Shown piece by piece: positions 1 through 9,795 of a stretch of 64,000 nucleotides of DNA. Position 1 is the first letter of the stretch. Each line of letters begins with the position of its first letter. The translations under genes were made by a program, and so were the position numbers. Source of the DNA: Haematobia irritans (taxonomy: Eukaryota > Arthropoda > Insecta > Diptera > Muscidae). The stretch is taken from positions 97,487,674 to 97,551,673 of the forward strand of contig NC_134398.1 of NCBI RefSeq assembly GCF_050003625.1, in the 5' to 3' direction. The notes below the pieces were generated by a model that had not been told where the DNA came from, did not search any database, and saw nothing but the letters and a program-made list of their open reading frames with translations.

Positions 1-304
1 CCTAAATCCCAGAACATCTACCCTTACCGCAAGGAATTCAATACCATCAACATCGTCCAGAACATTTCGCTCAGATGGGAGGTGTCAAGGACACCAATTA
101 GTACTTCACCACCAATCCTACCCATACGATCCTTCCTGAACACCAAGTAACGACCACAAAGAATCTCAGAATCATATACCGATGGCCTGAGCCAAGTCTC
201 AGTCATAACCAAAACCGCAAACTCAAAATCAAAACTATCAGCATACAGCCTCGATAATTTCGTAATCAACCCTCTGATATTCTGATAAACAATAGAAAAA
301 GAGC
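1..304 (-). pseudogene. LINE endonuclease (ORF2 N-terminus), partial
   Basis: The frame opens with YQNIRGLITK and continues to the signature VLVMTETWL, whose Glu is the metal-binding residue of apurinic-type LINE endonucleases, then YLVFRKDR and a degenerate GGEVLI (normally GGGV). A frameshift lies near position 60; the original frame continues as DVDGIEFLAVRVDVL to the window edge. The domain nicks target DNA to start target-primed reverse transcription. It is truncated by the window boundary and broken by the shift. Confidence 0.65.
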
Positions 305-1317
305 CACTCAGTTTTTTGGAGATGGAGAAGGCCTACTAGGTAATCTAGCTAAGTTATCAGACCGATCAACAAACTCCTTAACGAATGCCCTAGGAGGCCA
401 AAAATCACGATTACACAGCGTATCGAAGAGATCAGCATCGACAATAATCTTAAATAAAGAACTATTCTCAGAGAACTGAGACTTCAACCTAATAGTCCTA
501 AAATCCCATATACTATCGACCCTAGACCTAATATAACAATCAATGTCATCAGCCGTCGTTTCCGGGGAAATACGAGAAACAAAAACTACCCTCTTTGAGA
601 CAGCCACATTGAGTCTCTTCGAGCTTTTCCTCTTTGGTTGAGGCTGAGGGCAATCCGACAATGTAAGTGTCGCGAAACTTATGAGAGAAACCTGTATCAA
701 CCCCACGACCCCGCGAAGAAGTCGAGTCAGTCACCAAAGGAATCGGCGGTACAGGAGCTTGCGTAGACTGTTCAGCTACAATACCTGGAAGAGGATCACA
801 AGATATAGGAGCAGTCACAGCCGCTCGGGGCAGTGATGATACGGCACCACCTTCCGACGTACCGGAAACACTAGGCATCGCATCCTTCGTACCCCTTACA
901 ACCTCTGACGCACCCCCAACCGTTGAAGATCCCACACCAGATTTCGGCAGCCTCGAACCAGTCCTAACAACCTTAGTACGGCCCTCCTTCGGCGACGACT
1001 TTTTCGAAGACCTCTTCCGTTTCGTACCCGATACAGGAGAGGCAACAAATGACGAAAGATGCGGAAACCTATCAAAGAATGTCGAAAATTTCACAAAGTT
1101 CGAATACAGCTCCCATAAGTCACGCGTCAACATAGTCACCTCAGACGTAGCCTCCCTAAAAAAGTTATAGAACTCCACACTAATCTTCCTACATCTCACA
1201 CAACACCATCTAAGACCGTCCAGTACACCTCGAATGCCAATGCCCATCACAAAGCCAGCATACAATAACAATCTCATCATCAGAAGCCATTTTACAATCC
1301 TCATTCGAGCATACCAT
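304..1317 (-). pseudogene. LINE ORF1 with N-terminal PHD finger (frameshifted)
   Basis: Translation from the ATG at 1317 reads MVCSNEDCKMASDDEIVIVC, followed by WLCDGHWHSRCTG, which gives the C..C..C..C..H..C spacing of a PHD finger. A frameshift follows, and the last WCCVRC half of the finger continues in the next frame, followed by a Lys/Ser/Pro-rich linker (about 1050-700). A second shift near 700 moves into the frame read to position 308; that part (KRVVFVSRISPETTADDIDCYIRS) resembles the RRM-like C-terminal domain of such ORF1 proteins. In this family ORF1 binds the element RNA and may bind chromatin. Three frames are needed, so it cannot make the full protein. Confidence 0.65.
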
Positions 1318-1457
1318 GGTGAATTCAGTAACAAAATAAAATTATAGTTGAAATCCAAATACAAATTATAAAATAAACTATAACAAAAATCAAATGAAAA
1401 TATCCCACTGCCTCAATATATTAAGATGCAAAAAAAAAATAAAAACGCCAAAAACAC

Positions 1458-1537
1458 AAATCAACAATACAAGTATTGACAGCACCGTTTGACCACCAAA
1501 TCAACAATACAAGTATAGACAACACCACTTGATAATA
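1458..1537 (-). repeat. 40-bp tandem duplication in LINE leader
   Basis: The unit AAATCAACAATACAAGTAT plus following bases occurs at 1458 and again at 1498, a period of 40 bp with a few mismatches. Duplicated 5' leader units are common in LINE promoters; that this one drives transcription is only an inference. Confidence 0.6.
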
Positions 1538-1566
1538 ATGTATGTAATAATAATGATAATAATGTA

Positions 1567-2415
1567 CCCACCTGACCACAAAGTTCGTTATCGTATTCGA
1601 TATAGAAATATTCTCGGTTTTTTCTCGAAGAAAACTATCGAAAACGATATCGAGAATGGTTCGAAAAAATTCCGAAAAACATTCATCTGTCGTGCTGTTA
1701 CTGCCAGCAAACTCTTCGTTTTCGAAGGCTTGCTAGTGATTCGTTAAATAAGGTTTCGCGATATCTATAATTGATCGTTAACGAATCTATTTCGAATTCG
1801 TTTTCGTATTCGATATCATTCCGCTTTCGAAGGTTTTCTATACAGTTTTGTTCCCATTTTGTTCCCATTATAAGTTGTGTAGTAAAAGAAAATTGTCAAC
1901 TTTGTTTTTATTTTATTACAACACAATACAGATAATTATAATACAAAATAATATTGATATTAGTGTTGCGAACAAAATACTTAAATTATTTACATTTAGG
2001 AATATATATTTAAAGTGATTTAAGGCACTGCATGGAGCGCGGAATTTCTTATTAAGCCGGTCGTGGCTATGCCATTAAAAAGGACTATAATCAATGAGTA
2101 CATCTGCAAATTAAAAAAGAAAGAAAATTGGTAGTTTTTTTTAAAGATATATAAATAAATTACTTACCTCTTTTAGATTCGCTAAGACACTTCTCCCGCA
2201 CTTAACAGTTTCTTAAACTGAAATGACTTTTTAATCTCTTTCTTTGTCAAAAACAAACAAATAAGCCGAAAAATATTCGTTATTACTTCGAAACAACGAA
2301 CGTTTGAAATTTTTCTATTATCGAAGTTTTCTCGAACAATGTGCGCGTTAATTTATTTCGAAAAATGTTCGCTTTAGCGAACCTTCGCCATTTCTCGGCA
2401 CTTTGGTCGGGTGGG
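1567..2415. mobile_element. TTCGAA-rich TIR element, 849 bp, TA target
   Basis: The left end is CCCACCTGACCACAAAGT and the right end, reverse-complemented, is CCCACCCGACCAAAGT. A TA dinucleotide flanks each end (1565-1566 and 2416-2417). The subterminal 200 bp on each side are packed with TTCG/CGAA and ATCGA motifs that can pair with each other. No transposase is encoded; the open frames inside are repeat translations. The TA duplication suggests a Tc1/mariner-type mobiliser, but the family is not recognised. Confidence 0.55.
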
Positions 2416-2520
2416 TATGTATATCTACAGCCACTGAGAAAATTACATGTACAAAAACAAAACAACTGGTTCAAGAAAGCAAAGCACACTTGTTATTGTA
2501 AACTAACACAAACTATTTAA

Positions 2521-4140
2521 AGGTAGGTACTATGTTCGGTTTCCGCAGCGAAATCCCATACAAAACCAAAAATGCGAAAAACTACCGAAATATTTTTTCG
2601 TTTGTGGTACTTTGTTTTTTTTCGAGTTGAAAAACTGACATAAAGCGAATAGTCCCTAAATAGCTCGTGTTAAATCCTTCCATATGTTGAGATTAGTTAG
2701 TTTCAAAACATGGCGCCTTTTGCAATGTGAATTAAGAAATAATTTATTTATTCAAATGATTTGTGTGAAATTACAATACAAATGTGGTTCGCATTGTTAT
2801 TTCAAAATGCAATAAGATCGATTGACAAAATAAAAATAACTTTTTCGTAATAAAGCCACCATCTAGCGGCTCCCTACTACATGATAGAATAGAAATAATG
2901 TACATAACATGAAATTTATAGAAAAGTGTTAACAAAATAAAAATCTATTTAGTGAATTTCACTTTACAATCGTTTCTTTTTACTGGGTATAGGGATAATA
3001 AACACAAATGCTGGCCGTGCATCGTAATTATAAAGAAGGCAGTGCGATTGATGTTGCAGTACTATGGTAGCTACGAGTGGAATCACAGGAATAAATTGTT
3101 ATGTTCCAAAAATAAAATGCAAAAATTAATTATGCATATATCTTGCATTTTATCGATTCAAAACCCTGGTTGAATTTTATAACGTGACTGAAATAGTTAT
3201 AAAAATATACATTGGGAGAGTATAAAAAGAAACATTCTTCAGTAAACCAGCCACTTTGCATCTCAATGTATTAATTTCAGTCAACGAAGTGTTCCTGGTA
3301 TAGAACACTAACATCCCTTTGTGACGAATTATCTTGCGAAATATAAGTCGGGAACAGTGACTTTTGCTTAGGAACTACCCTTGAACGTGAGTTATAGGCT
3401 TATGTTGATTGAACAAAAAGTTTCACTTTGACTATAGCTATTGTATGGTGTACGTGTTTTAACTGGTCACCCTATGATGTTGTTCCCCCCGAGGTAACAA
3501 CATTGGCAAATGAAATGGCGTTATTATCCTTTGTGGTGACCACTGGATTTGAAATTGCTAGTGAGGCGGCAACAGCATGGGCATAAGTACACTCTTGTCC
3601 GCTGGTATTGCAATGCGATTGTGTAGATATTGTGGACAGCAACGAATTAAGTTTGTTGATGAATGTGTCCATTGCTGCGCATGATGTAAAAGTTAGCATA
3701 ACACCGGAATTATATGTTTGTTAGATGGGCGTTACAAATTGACGGTATCCATTTGGAAAAGCTGAAGAAGACGACAATGAACCACATGTCGTTAAAGCTG
3801 TTGCCGAATGTGGTAAGACTCCAGGAGTAGAGCGGCTGGCGTTTTATTCTTAACAATTATTAGTGTCCAGTGCTGTGTGAGGTTTGGTTGCAAAACAATT
3901 CAAAAACTAGTAGAAAAAACTTTTCAAAACAATTATCATGAATGCGTGTGTGTAAACAATCTAATCAGCTGCTGCGTATACATATGTAATAATTTTATGA
4001 CGTTTCGGAGAAATAAACGCGAAATATTTCCAAAATGGCTGTTTTCTTCCTTCGAAATCTATTGTCAACACTCTCATTTTTCAACGCGAAAGAATGATTT
4101 AGGGACTTTTTTTCGTGCCAATAAACATAGTACCTACCTT
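2521..4140. mobile_element. TIR element with AGGTAGGTACTATGTT ends, 1.6 kb
   Basis: The left terminus reads AGGTAGGTACTATGTT directly after TTAA (2517-2520). The right terminus is its reverse complement, ending at 4140 within another TTAA (4139-4142). Further inward both sides carry AGTCCCTAAAT (left near 2652, right near 4102 as reverse complement) and GAAATATTT-type motifs. A 76-codon minus-strand frame (3472-3699; Ser/Thr-rich, no known motif) and a stretch at 3240-3860 of different composition may be captured or inserted DNA. No transposase motif is seen. TTAA at both ends would fit a piggyBac-type target, but one extra A on one side leaves this open. Confidence 0.55.
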
Positions 4141-4329
4141 AACAGACAAATAATCCAATGAGAATAAATACAATACAGATTAATTACACAGAGGATTAAC
4201 TAACATTGAACTTTTCAACAAACTAATCACTTATCTGAATGATTTAAAATACACCGGCACCAATTAAACTTTTCTTTACATTCAAAAAACGCGAAAATTA
4301 TTCAAATTTTTAATAGCACTAAGAAAAAC
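4141..4329. other. AT-rich spacer, no gene
   Basis: This stretch lies between the 1.6 kb TIR element and the BEL-1 remnant. No coding motif, repeat or LTR match to 6487-6731 was seen. Confidence 0.5.
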
Positions 4330-4333
4330 ACCA

Positions 4334-4936
4334 CTAAAGCACAACAGTGTTGCCAATATATGATTTTTCCAGTGTTGCCAATATATGATTTTCCTGGGAT
4401 TTTAAAAAGCTGCCCATATGGCAACTCTGTTTTGGCAATAACGGATCTGTTGATAAATAAACATTGGAAATTGCATACTTTTCCTTGTATTGGCCGATTC
4501 CACTTATCGTAATGTTAATTTTTTCGGTATTTTGTGAAGTGCGATAGCTATTTAACCACTGAAGTTCCAAAAAATTCTTTTCTCCGTGTAAATCGAGCTC
4601 GTTTGCTATGTCCCTGTGTAGCATGGAAACATTTGCTCCATCGTCGACAAATGCGTATATCGTGAATTGTTTTTTCTTACCATATGTTATATGGTTATTG
4701 GCAGAATTTGGAACAATACGTTTTCGGTGTGGCTTGTTGCGTGGTAGCTTCTTCTCTCCGGCAATGTCGATTCGGTTCCCCCTGTATTCCTGTTGATTTG
4801 TGGCTAAATTGCGGTTACAGACTCTGCTGTTGGAAGTGTTTTGTGCAATAGTGAGTGATGTGGTTTTGGACAGTAATTTACTCCACAACGACGCTTTGGA
4901 TGACAGTTTTTTACTTGGTGTCCCCTTTTTAAGCAA
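4334..4936 (-). pseudogene. BEL/Pao aspartic protease (with knuckle remnant)
   Basis: The frame begins in a nucleocapsid-like remnant (CFSCLKKGTPSKK just upstream of 4936, second half of the knuckle lost) and then gives the retropepsin core IYAFVDDGANVSMLHRDIA. The D-D-G-A segment aligns with D-D-G-S in BEL-3, where the catalytic Asp sits. It is followed by the LQWL strand and a flap region typical of the BEL protease family. Proteolytic cutting of Gag-Pol would be its role. It ends at 4334 in a short direct repeat with no RT following, so only the protease portion remains. Confidence 0.75.
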
Positions 4937-4964
4937 CTAAAGCAAGTTTTAATTTGCTTTTTTT

Positions 4965-5165
4965 TTATTGATCATAGTTCATATTTCATTACAAATTAAT
5001 AGAACCCCGCGAAACCTTAAGGTTTTTCTGCAGGAGATTATTACATTGTGTTGAAGAGAGTTGATGCATTAATACAATAATAATAGTATACATAATATGG
5101 TGAGCATTTTTTCATCTATGCAATATGATTTCTTCATTTCTTTGATTTAATTACTTCATTGTTTA
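4965..5165. other. ~200-bp noncoding insertion in BEL-1 gag
   Basis: The gag frame leaves off at 5156 and its CFSC knuckle resumes at about 4960. The AT-rich sequence between has no coding potential. No clear terminal repeats were found, so the type of insertion is unknown. Confidence 0.4.
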
Positions 5166-6340
5166 TCAAGTAACTCCAGCTTAACTTTACTCCAGCGATC
5201 ATCGAATGACATCTGCAAAAAGGTTGTATAATTTTTAATACCTTTACACTCACCATTACAGACAGTACATTGATGACTAGAAGAAACACCAACGCATGCA
5301 AATTTTCGGTTGGAGACTTGTGAAGTGGTGGGCATATGACGACAATTGGAAGACGTGCTTGCAATTGGTAAGGTGTCACTGACCATGTTTGCCAGACGGC
5401 GCAATGATGAAAGCCAATTTGCAAAATCGATGACGGTGGCTGATTCCTGAAGCTGCAGACATTTCTCGGTCCATGGCATTTGACGATTTGTGGACAATTT
5501 GCAAACTAGTTCACTGAGAAGCGACGGGTTCATTAAATGATGCTCACCCTTGGCATTTTTCAAAAATGTTGCCATGTTGGATACCTTGTTCGCATAGCTG
5601 ATGAGTGCTTCCTAATTGTCATTGGAAATATGGGGAATTGCCCTTAGTTTTTCAATTTGGCTCCGGTTTAACTGTTCTGGTCGACCGAAGGTTTCACGGA
5701 GCAATTCCAAAATAGCGGTGACATTATTTGACATGCTCAACAGTGACTCTACGGATTCTCTTGCTAGACCTTTTAGAGAATCCCTCAGGCGCATTATTGT
5801 CCAAGTTAGTATAACCAAATTCGGTGGTAGTCCTTTCAAATGATTCGTAAAATGTCTGCCATTCTTCTGGAAGGCCTGTAAAAATAGGTAATGGATAAAA
5901 ATAGGTAATGGCAGTGGCGTTTGGATGTGTGTTTGTTGTAATTGTGCTATCAAAGCAGGCAATGCAGTTAGCGGTTGTAAATTTGCAAATTGCTCTTGCA
6001 TTTGCTTTTGCATTTGTTGCGTTGTGGCGATATAATCTGCCTGCATTGCTTGCATCTGACGTTGCATTTGTATATTTACGTGCTTTTTAAATTCAATCAT
6101 TTCTTTTGAAGGTGTCCCGGCTTGATTTGGTGAATTGGCTGGTGCTTTTTGAGAAGATTTAACATTGTTTTGGTCGGTTGCAGTGTTCGAAGCGACATTG
6201 ACAGGTTCATTTTGCAATGGTGTTTTGGACTTCGGCGAATGGGTAAGCGACATATCGTATATCTCAAAATCAAAATGTGCTGGAGGAATTCCTTGGGTGC
6301 TTCGGCCACTGGTTCTTCTCGTCGTTTCTTTTTCAGTCAT
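5156..6340 (-). pseudogene. BEL/Pao Gag, broken
   Basis: From the ATG at 6340 (MTEKETTRRTSGRS) the product has a Gln-rich coiled region (MQRQMQAMQADYIATTQQMQ), then the BEL gag core RLRDSLKGLARESVESLLSM and LLRETFGRPEQL. One in-frame TAG at 5612-5614 interrupts it, after which the same frame continues through NPSLLSELVCKL to the C-terminal Cys/His area (QCTVCNGECKG). Gag forms the particle in which the element RNA is copied. The stop codon and downstream insertion inactivate it. Confidence 0.75.
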
Positions 6341-6486
6341 AAAAACAAAAATGGAGTAACACTTCAAACAGTTTCCACAACATAAAACAATAAAAAAATA
6401 AAGAATAAAGATGTTCTCTTGCCACCGTCCCAGAACAAACTTCACCCACAACCGACAGATCCAAATGACAACACAACCAGGCTAAT

Positions 6487-6731
6487 GTTCAATTATAATA
6501 TTTGTTGTATTTATTTGTTTGATTGGTGAGTATGTGTTTATTCTCTTTACAAAAAATAATTAAATAAAGAAGTATACAGATAACACTTTAAATAAGTAAA
6601 CTACAGCTCTATTTATACTATTAACAAGGCCATAAATAACAACAATAAAAATTCAAAACGAAGTTGTTAGCTGGGGAAATTTCTCCATTTCTCCGAAAAG
6701 TGACAGCTGCCTCAATTTTGGGTAATAACAG
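6487..6731 (-). repeat. Probable 5' LTR of BEL-1
   Basis: The segment starts TGTTCAATTAT and ends GGGTAATAACA, the TG...CA form of an LTR, and lies where the 5' LTR of the minus-strand BEL-1 should be. The partner LTR is missing, so the boundaries cannot be checked inside this window. Confidence 0.35.
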
Positions 6732-6745
6732 TGTTACCCTCTCCA

Positions 6746-7731
6746 ACAGGGGGTATTGAAATTCACTTTAGTGAGTATGCAAAATACCTTGGCGTTATTC
6801 TGGACAGGAAGCTGAACTTTAAGCTTAATATTGAAGAAAGAGCGAGAAAAGCCACGGTAGCTTTGCAAAAAGGCAACAGGAAAAAAGTGGGGACTAAAAC
6901 CGAAAATTGTGCATTGGCTATACACGGCAGTGGTTAGACCTATAATGCTATATGGTGTTGTAGTCTGGTGGCCGGCACTTCAGCAACCGACAGGTTTAGA
7001 TAAAGTTCAGCGTATAGGCCGGTATGCACCTCTAGCTAAATTTTCGGTAGCAAAAATTTATTTAAGTCTACAACAAAACAACAGGGCTGTGTACACAAAT
7101 TTTAAACCAGCTAATCGCTTTTAAAAATAGTTAATATATGTTCCAAATATTCCTCAAATAAATTGTTTATTATTTACAGACCTTTTAAAACTTTTACGCA
7201 CACAGCTTACGAAATTGAACGCTACCGAAAATTTCGTTAGCATAAATAGCAATGCATTTCTTATGGGAATGAAATTTTTCGCTAGAGGTGCATACCGGCC
7301 TTATGGCGTGCTTGTGTATCTCAGGCGCAATTAGTAAGACAGGAACAGATTCCTTTAATGTCACGCTGCATCTATTGCCTTTAGACATTTTTGCCAAAAA
7401 GTCAGCTGAACCAACAGCTGTGAGGTTGCGCGAGCTATCGCTGTGGTCGGAAAAAATGTACGGTCACAGTTCGGTCCTCAAAATAATGCCAAATGTGCCT
7501 AACGTAGTGGATTACACTCTGGCGAAACCACTTTTCGACAAAAAGTTTGAAACTCTAATTCCATCAGTGAGGCGTGGTCTGTGTACCCCCGGGGAATAAA
7601 AGATATATAGATTTCTACACTGATGGCTCCAAATTGGATGGACATGTGGGTTTCGGAGTATATTCTAAAGATCTGGAACTTCGAATAGCGAAAAGATTAC
7701 CTAATCACTGTAGTGTTTTTCAGGCTGAAAT
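6746..7731 (+). pseudogene. LINE-B copy A: RT C-terminus and RNase H start
   Basis: The sequence enters mid-RT at GGIEIHFSEYAKYLGVILDR, then HWLYTAVVRPIMLYGVVVWW (thumb/connection), and after a 286-bp MITE (7016-7301) continues LCISGA.SKTGTDS to the start of RNase H (FYTDGSKLDG, with the first catalytic Asp). It is cut at 7731 by the Gypsy element; the same copy resumes at 25147. Frameshifts at about 6870 and 7600 kill it. Identity of the family follows from the long parallel copies at 40125-42221 and 52434-58700. Confidence 0.85.
7016..7301. mobile_element. MITE, 286 bp, 21-bp perfect TIRs, TAT duplication
   Basis: The termini are perfect inverted repeats beginning AGGCCGGTATGCACCTCT (21 bp in all). 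TAT stands at 7013-7015 and 7302-7304, while the uninterrupted LINE-B copies at about 38097 and 40850 have a single TAT at this point (CAGCGTATGG), so the empty site is known exactly. A second internal inverted pair (TTTTCGGTAGC near 7047, reversed near 7220) lies inside. A 3-bp target duplication fits the PIF/Harbinger superfamily; no transposase is present. Confidence 0.85.
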
Positions 7732-8349
7732 TGTTATGTTGTAGTCATTGAAATGCACACTTATACGGTGTTCTCACCAAGCATGTTTTGGGTTTGAAAT
7801 GTTTTCCCTTTATAAGCACTTCAAAACGAGTCGTTTTCGCCATACTAAAAAACAAGTTCAAAACAAAAGTTTTCCTCCAAAACACGTCAATTTTAGAATG
7901 TGAACCCACCTAATTTGGAATATACCCCGAATAACATATCCTATTCAAAATATATGTCAAAATATTGAAATAAGTTTCTAGAAAAAAATAATAAACAAAG
8001 GCTTTTAAGAACATGGACATGTGAAAATAACATAAAAAAATTTTCCCTTTGCGCTTGCGGTAATTATTTGGACATAGGTTGCATATATGTGAATTTGGAG
8101 TAAATGTGAATTTCTAGTTTCCATGGTAACTGTCAAACTAAAACATCTCAACCCGGTGTGAACGGTAAAATGTTTTGGAGAAACGAGTGAGGAAAACGAG
8201 TCGGTGAGAACATAGAATTAGAGAGCTATTGTGAGACTGTTTTATTCAAAGTAGTTAGAGATGGCTTAGAGTTAACATGAATCAATTTATCGTACTAAAT
8301 TTAATTATCGATAACTACATAAACTAAAAATCGTACCCAATATATAAAT
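7732..8349 (-). repeat. Gypsy 3' LTR, interrupted by a MITE
   Basis: It matches the intact 161-bp LTR at 24986-25146 on both sides of a 454-bp insertion (7764-8217). The last few bases differ from the TAACA end of the other LTR, so the inner border is accurate to a few bases only. Confidence 0.85.
7764..8217. mobile_element. MITE, 454 bp, TTA duplication, in Gypsy LTR
   Basis: Comparison with the other LTR (GCGCTTAGAGAGC) shows an insertion flanked by TTA at 7761-7763 and 8218-8220. The ends share TGTTCTCACC in inverted orientation a few bases in from each terminus, and AAACGAGTCG/CGTTTTC motifs recur inversely further inward. A 3-bp TTA duplication fits a PIF/Harbinger-type mobiliser. It is not the same family as the MITE at 7016. 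Confidence 0.75.
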
Positions 8350-8364
8350 TACTCCCACTTAAAA
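8350..8364 (-). promoter_or_regulatory. Polypurine tract of Gypsy element
   Basis: On the minus strand AAGTGGGAG lies directly before the 3' LTR, the place and composition expected for the plus-strand primer of reverse transcription. Confidence 0.5.
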
Positions 8365-8696
8365 AATTCAAAGCTAAGAAGGAGATGAATTTCAAAAAAT
8401 AGAAATTAATGAAAATATATACAATAAAATACATCACCGAAATTCATCTGGTGAATAACGAGATATTTCTCTTCTTATTCTGTTACTTCGTCTAGGACCT
8501 GGAAGTTGATTTGTAGTTGGAGTTTCGACATCATGCTGTGTTGATTGCTGTTGTGTTGGTACATCAGAAATATTTGGTGGAATTGCAATAGGCTATTGAA
8601 TAGAAGTTGAGGTTGGAACATCATTGAATTCTGGCTGTATTTCTATCGAAATCTCTTGCGTTTCATCTGATGGAAACGAGTAACGATGATTGTTGC

Positions 8697-9580
8697 TTAA
8701 CTGTATAGGATTTCAGAATTTCTTGACTTCATCTGAATAAATACGGGTTGGTTTATCTCGTATTTGGCATTTGATTCTTCGTGATGAGAATGGTTCATAG
8801 TAGATTCTAATAATTGTGACCAATTTGTTTTGATAGGACTGCCTCGCATTAGTTCTGCAGGAGACTTTCCTTCTTCATTGGGCATAAAACGATAAGTTCA
8901 TAAGTATTTGAATACTGCTTGTTTGGCTGATATTTTGACATTCATGTTTTTACGAACAGCTGTTTTGAAACTTCTACCAAATCTTTCAGCTAACCCATTG
9001 GAGACTGGATGAAACGATGCTGTTGTAACATGTTGTGTTCCAAGAGTTACACAAAACTTTTTGAATTCAGCCGACGAAAACTGAGGGCCGTTGTCACTTA
9101 CGATACTGTCTGGAATTCCCTCAACTGAAATAATTGATGATAATGCTGATATGGTGTCCTTTGCTGTTGCACTTGACATCGATAAAACGTATGGAAATTG
9201 TAAAAATGCGTCAACAATTATGAGCCACATTGAATTAAATATCGGCCCAGCGAAATCGATATGTATACGTTGCCAAGGTTTAGTTGCGTTTGGCCAACTT
9301 TGATAAATCTTATGAGGAGATTGAATTTCTATTTTACAAGTATCACATTTAGAAGCGATAAGTTCGATGTCTTTATCTATGTTTTTCCCACCATATGTTT
9401 TGTCTGGCTAACTGCTTCATTTTTACTACACCCCAATGTCCCTGGTGTAATAATGGTAATGCTTGGCTCTTCAAGGCTTTTGGTATAATTACTCAGACAT
9501 AATCGGTTTGAAGACAAAGCATATAATTTTGAATTGTTAAGGAATGTCTTCTGTTTAAAAAACATTTAATATGTTGATTG
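8697..9580 (-). pseudogene. Gypsy integrase, broken
   Basis: The best part (8898-9230) has MWLIIVDAF with the first catalytic Asp, SDNGPQFSSAEFKKFC with the second, and FHPVSNGLAERFGRSFK with the Glu, so the D-D-E core is recognisable. The part at 8697-8885 (NEEGKSPAELMRGSP) is the conserved stretch after the core. Upstream (9260-9580) degenerate sequence corresponds to the HHCC zinc region. Several shifts and stops separate the parts. The enzyme would join element cDNA to host DNA. Confidence 0.8.
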
Positions 9581-9795
9581 TTGCACTTTAATTGATCAGG
9601 CCAACCTTTCTCCACATAGTTACGTACTAGGCTTAAAATTTTATCCTGTTTAGCAAACTTACGAATTTGATTTGGATTGATTGGAAAAGCATCGAAGATA
9701 ATGTTGTAGCATTCTTCTTCTTGATCAAATTTGAGATCAAGTCCAGATGGAAGGCGCGACAGTGCGTCGGCATTACCATGTTCAGTCGTTTTGCG

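Larger units (their letters stand above)
1..1530 (-). mobile_element. CR1-like LINE, 5' part
   Basis: On the minus strand a non-LTR retrotransposon begins near 1530 and runs off the left edge of the window. From its 5' end it has a leader with a 40-bp duplicated unit, an ORF1 that starts with a PHD-type zinc finger, and the beginning of an endonuclease of the exonuclease-endonuclease-phosphatase fold. A PHD finger in ORF1 is known from the CR1 clade, which is why I call it CR1-like. RT lies outside the window, so the clade is not proven. Several frameshifts show the copy is dead. Confidence 0.7.
4330..6731 (-). mobile_element. BEL-1: truncated BEL/Pao LTR element
   Basis: Read on the minus strand this is, in order, a probable LTR (6487-6731), gag, a CCHC-knuckle remnant and the BEL-type protease, and then it stops. 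Reverse transcriptase, RNase H, integrase and the 3' LTR are absent, so the 3' two thirds were lost. The breakpoint is marked by a 24-bp direct repeat (AGTGTTGCCAATATATGA repeated at about 4344 and 4368). The protein resembles BEL-3 of this window (same gag core FGRPE/T, same protease context) but is clearly a different family. Confidence 0.75.

Noticed and set aside
4141..4342. Left LTR of BEL-1
   Set aside because: No match to the right LTR candidate at 6487-6731 beyond AACAGTGTT at the edge.
9091..9488. Plus-strand open frames over the Gypsy integrase
   Set aside because: They are antisense shadows of the integrase domain on the minus strand.
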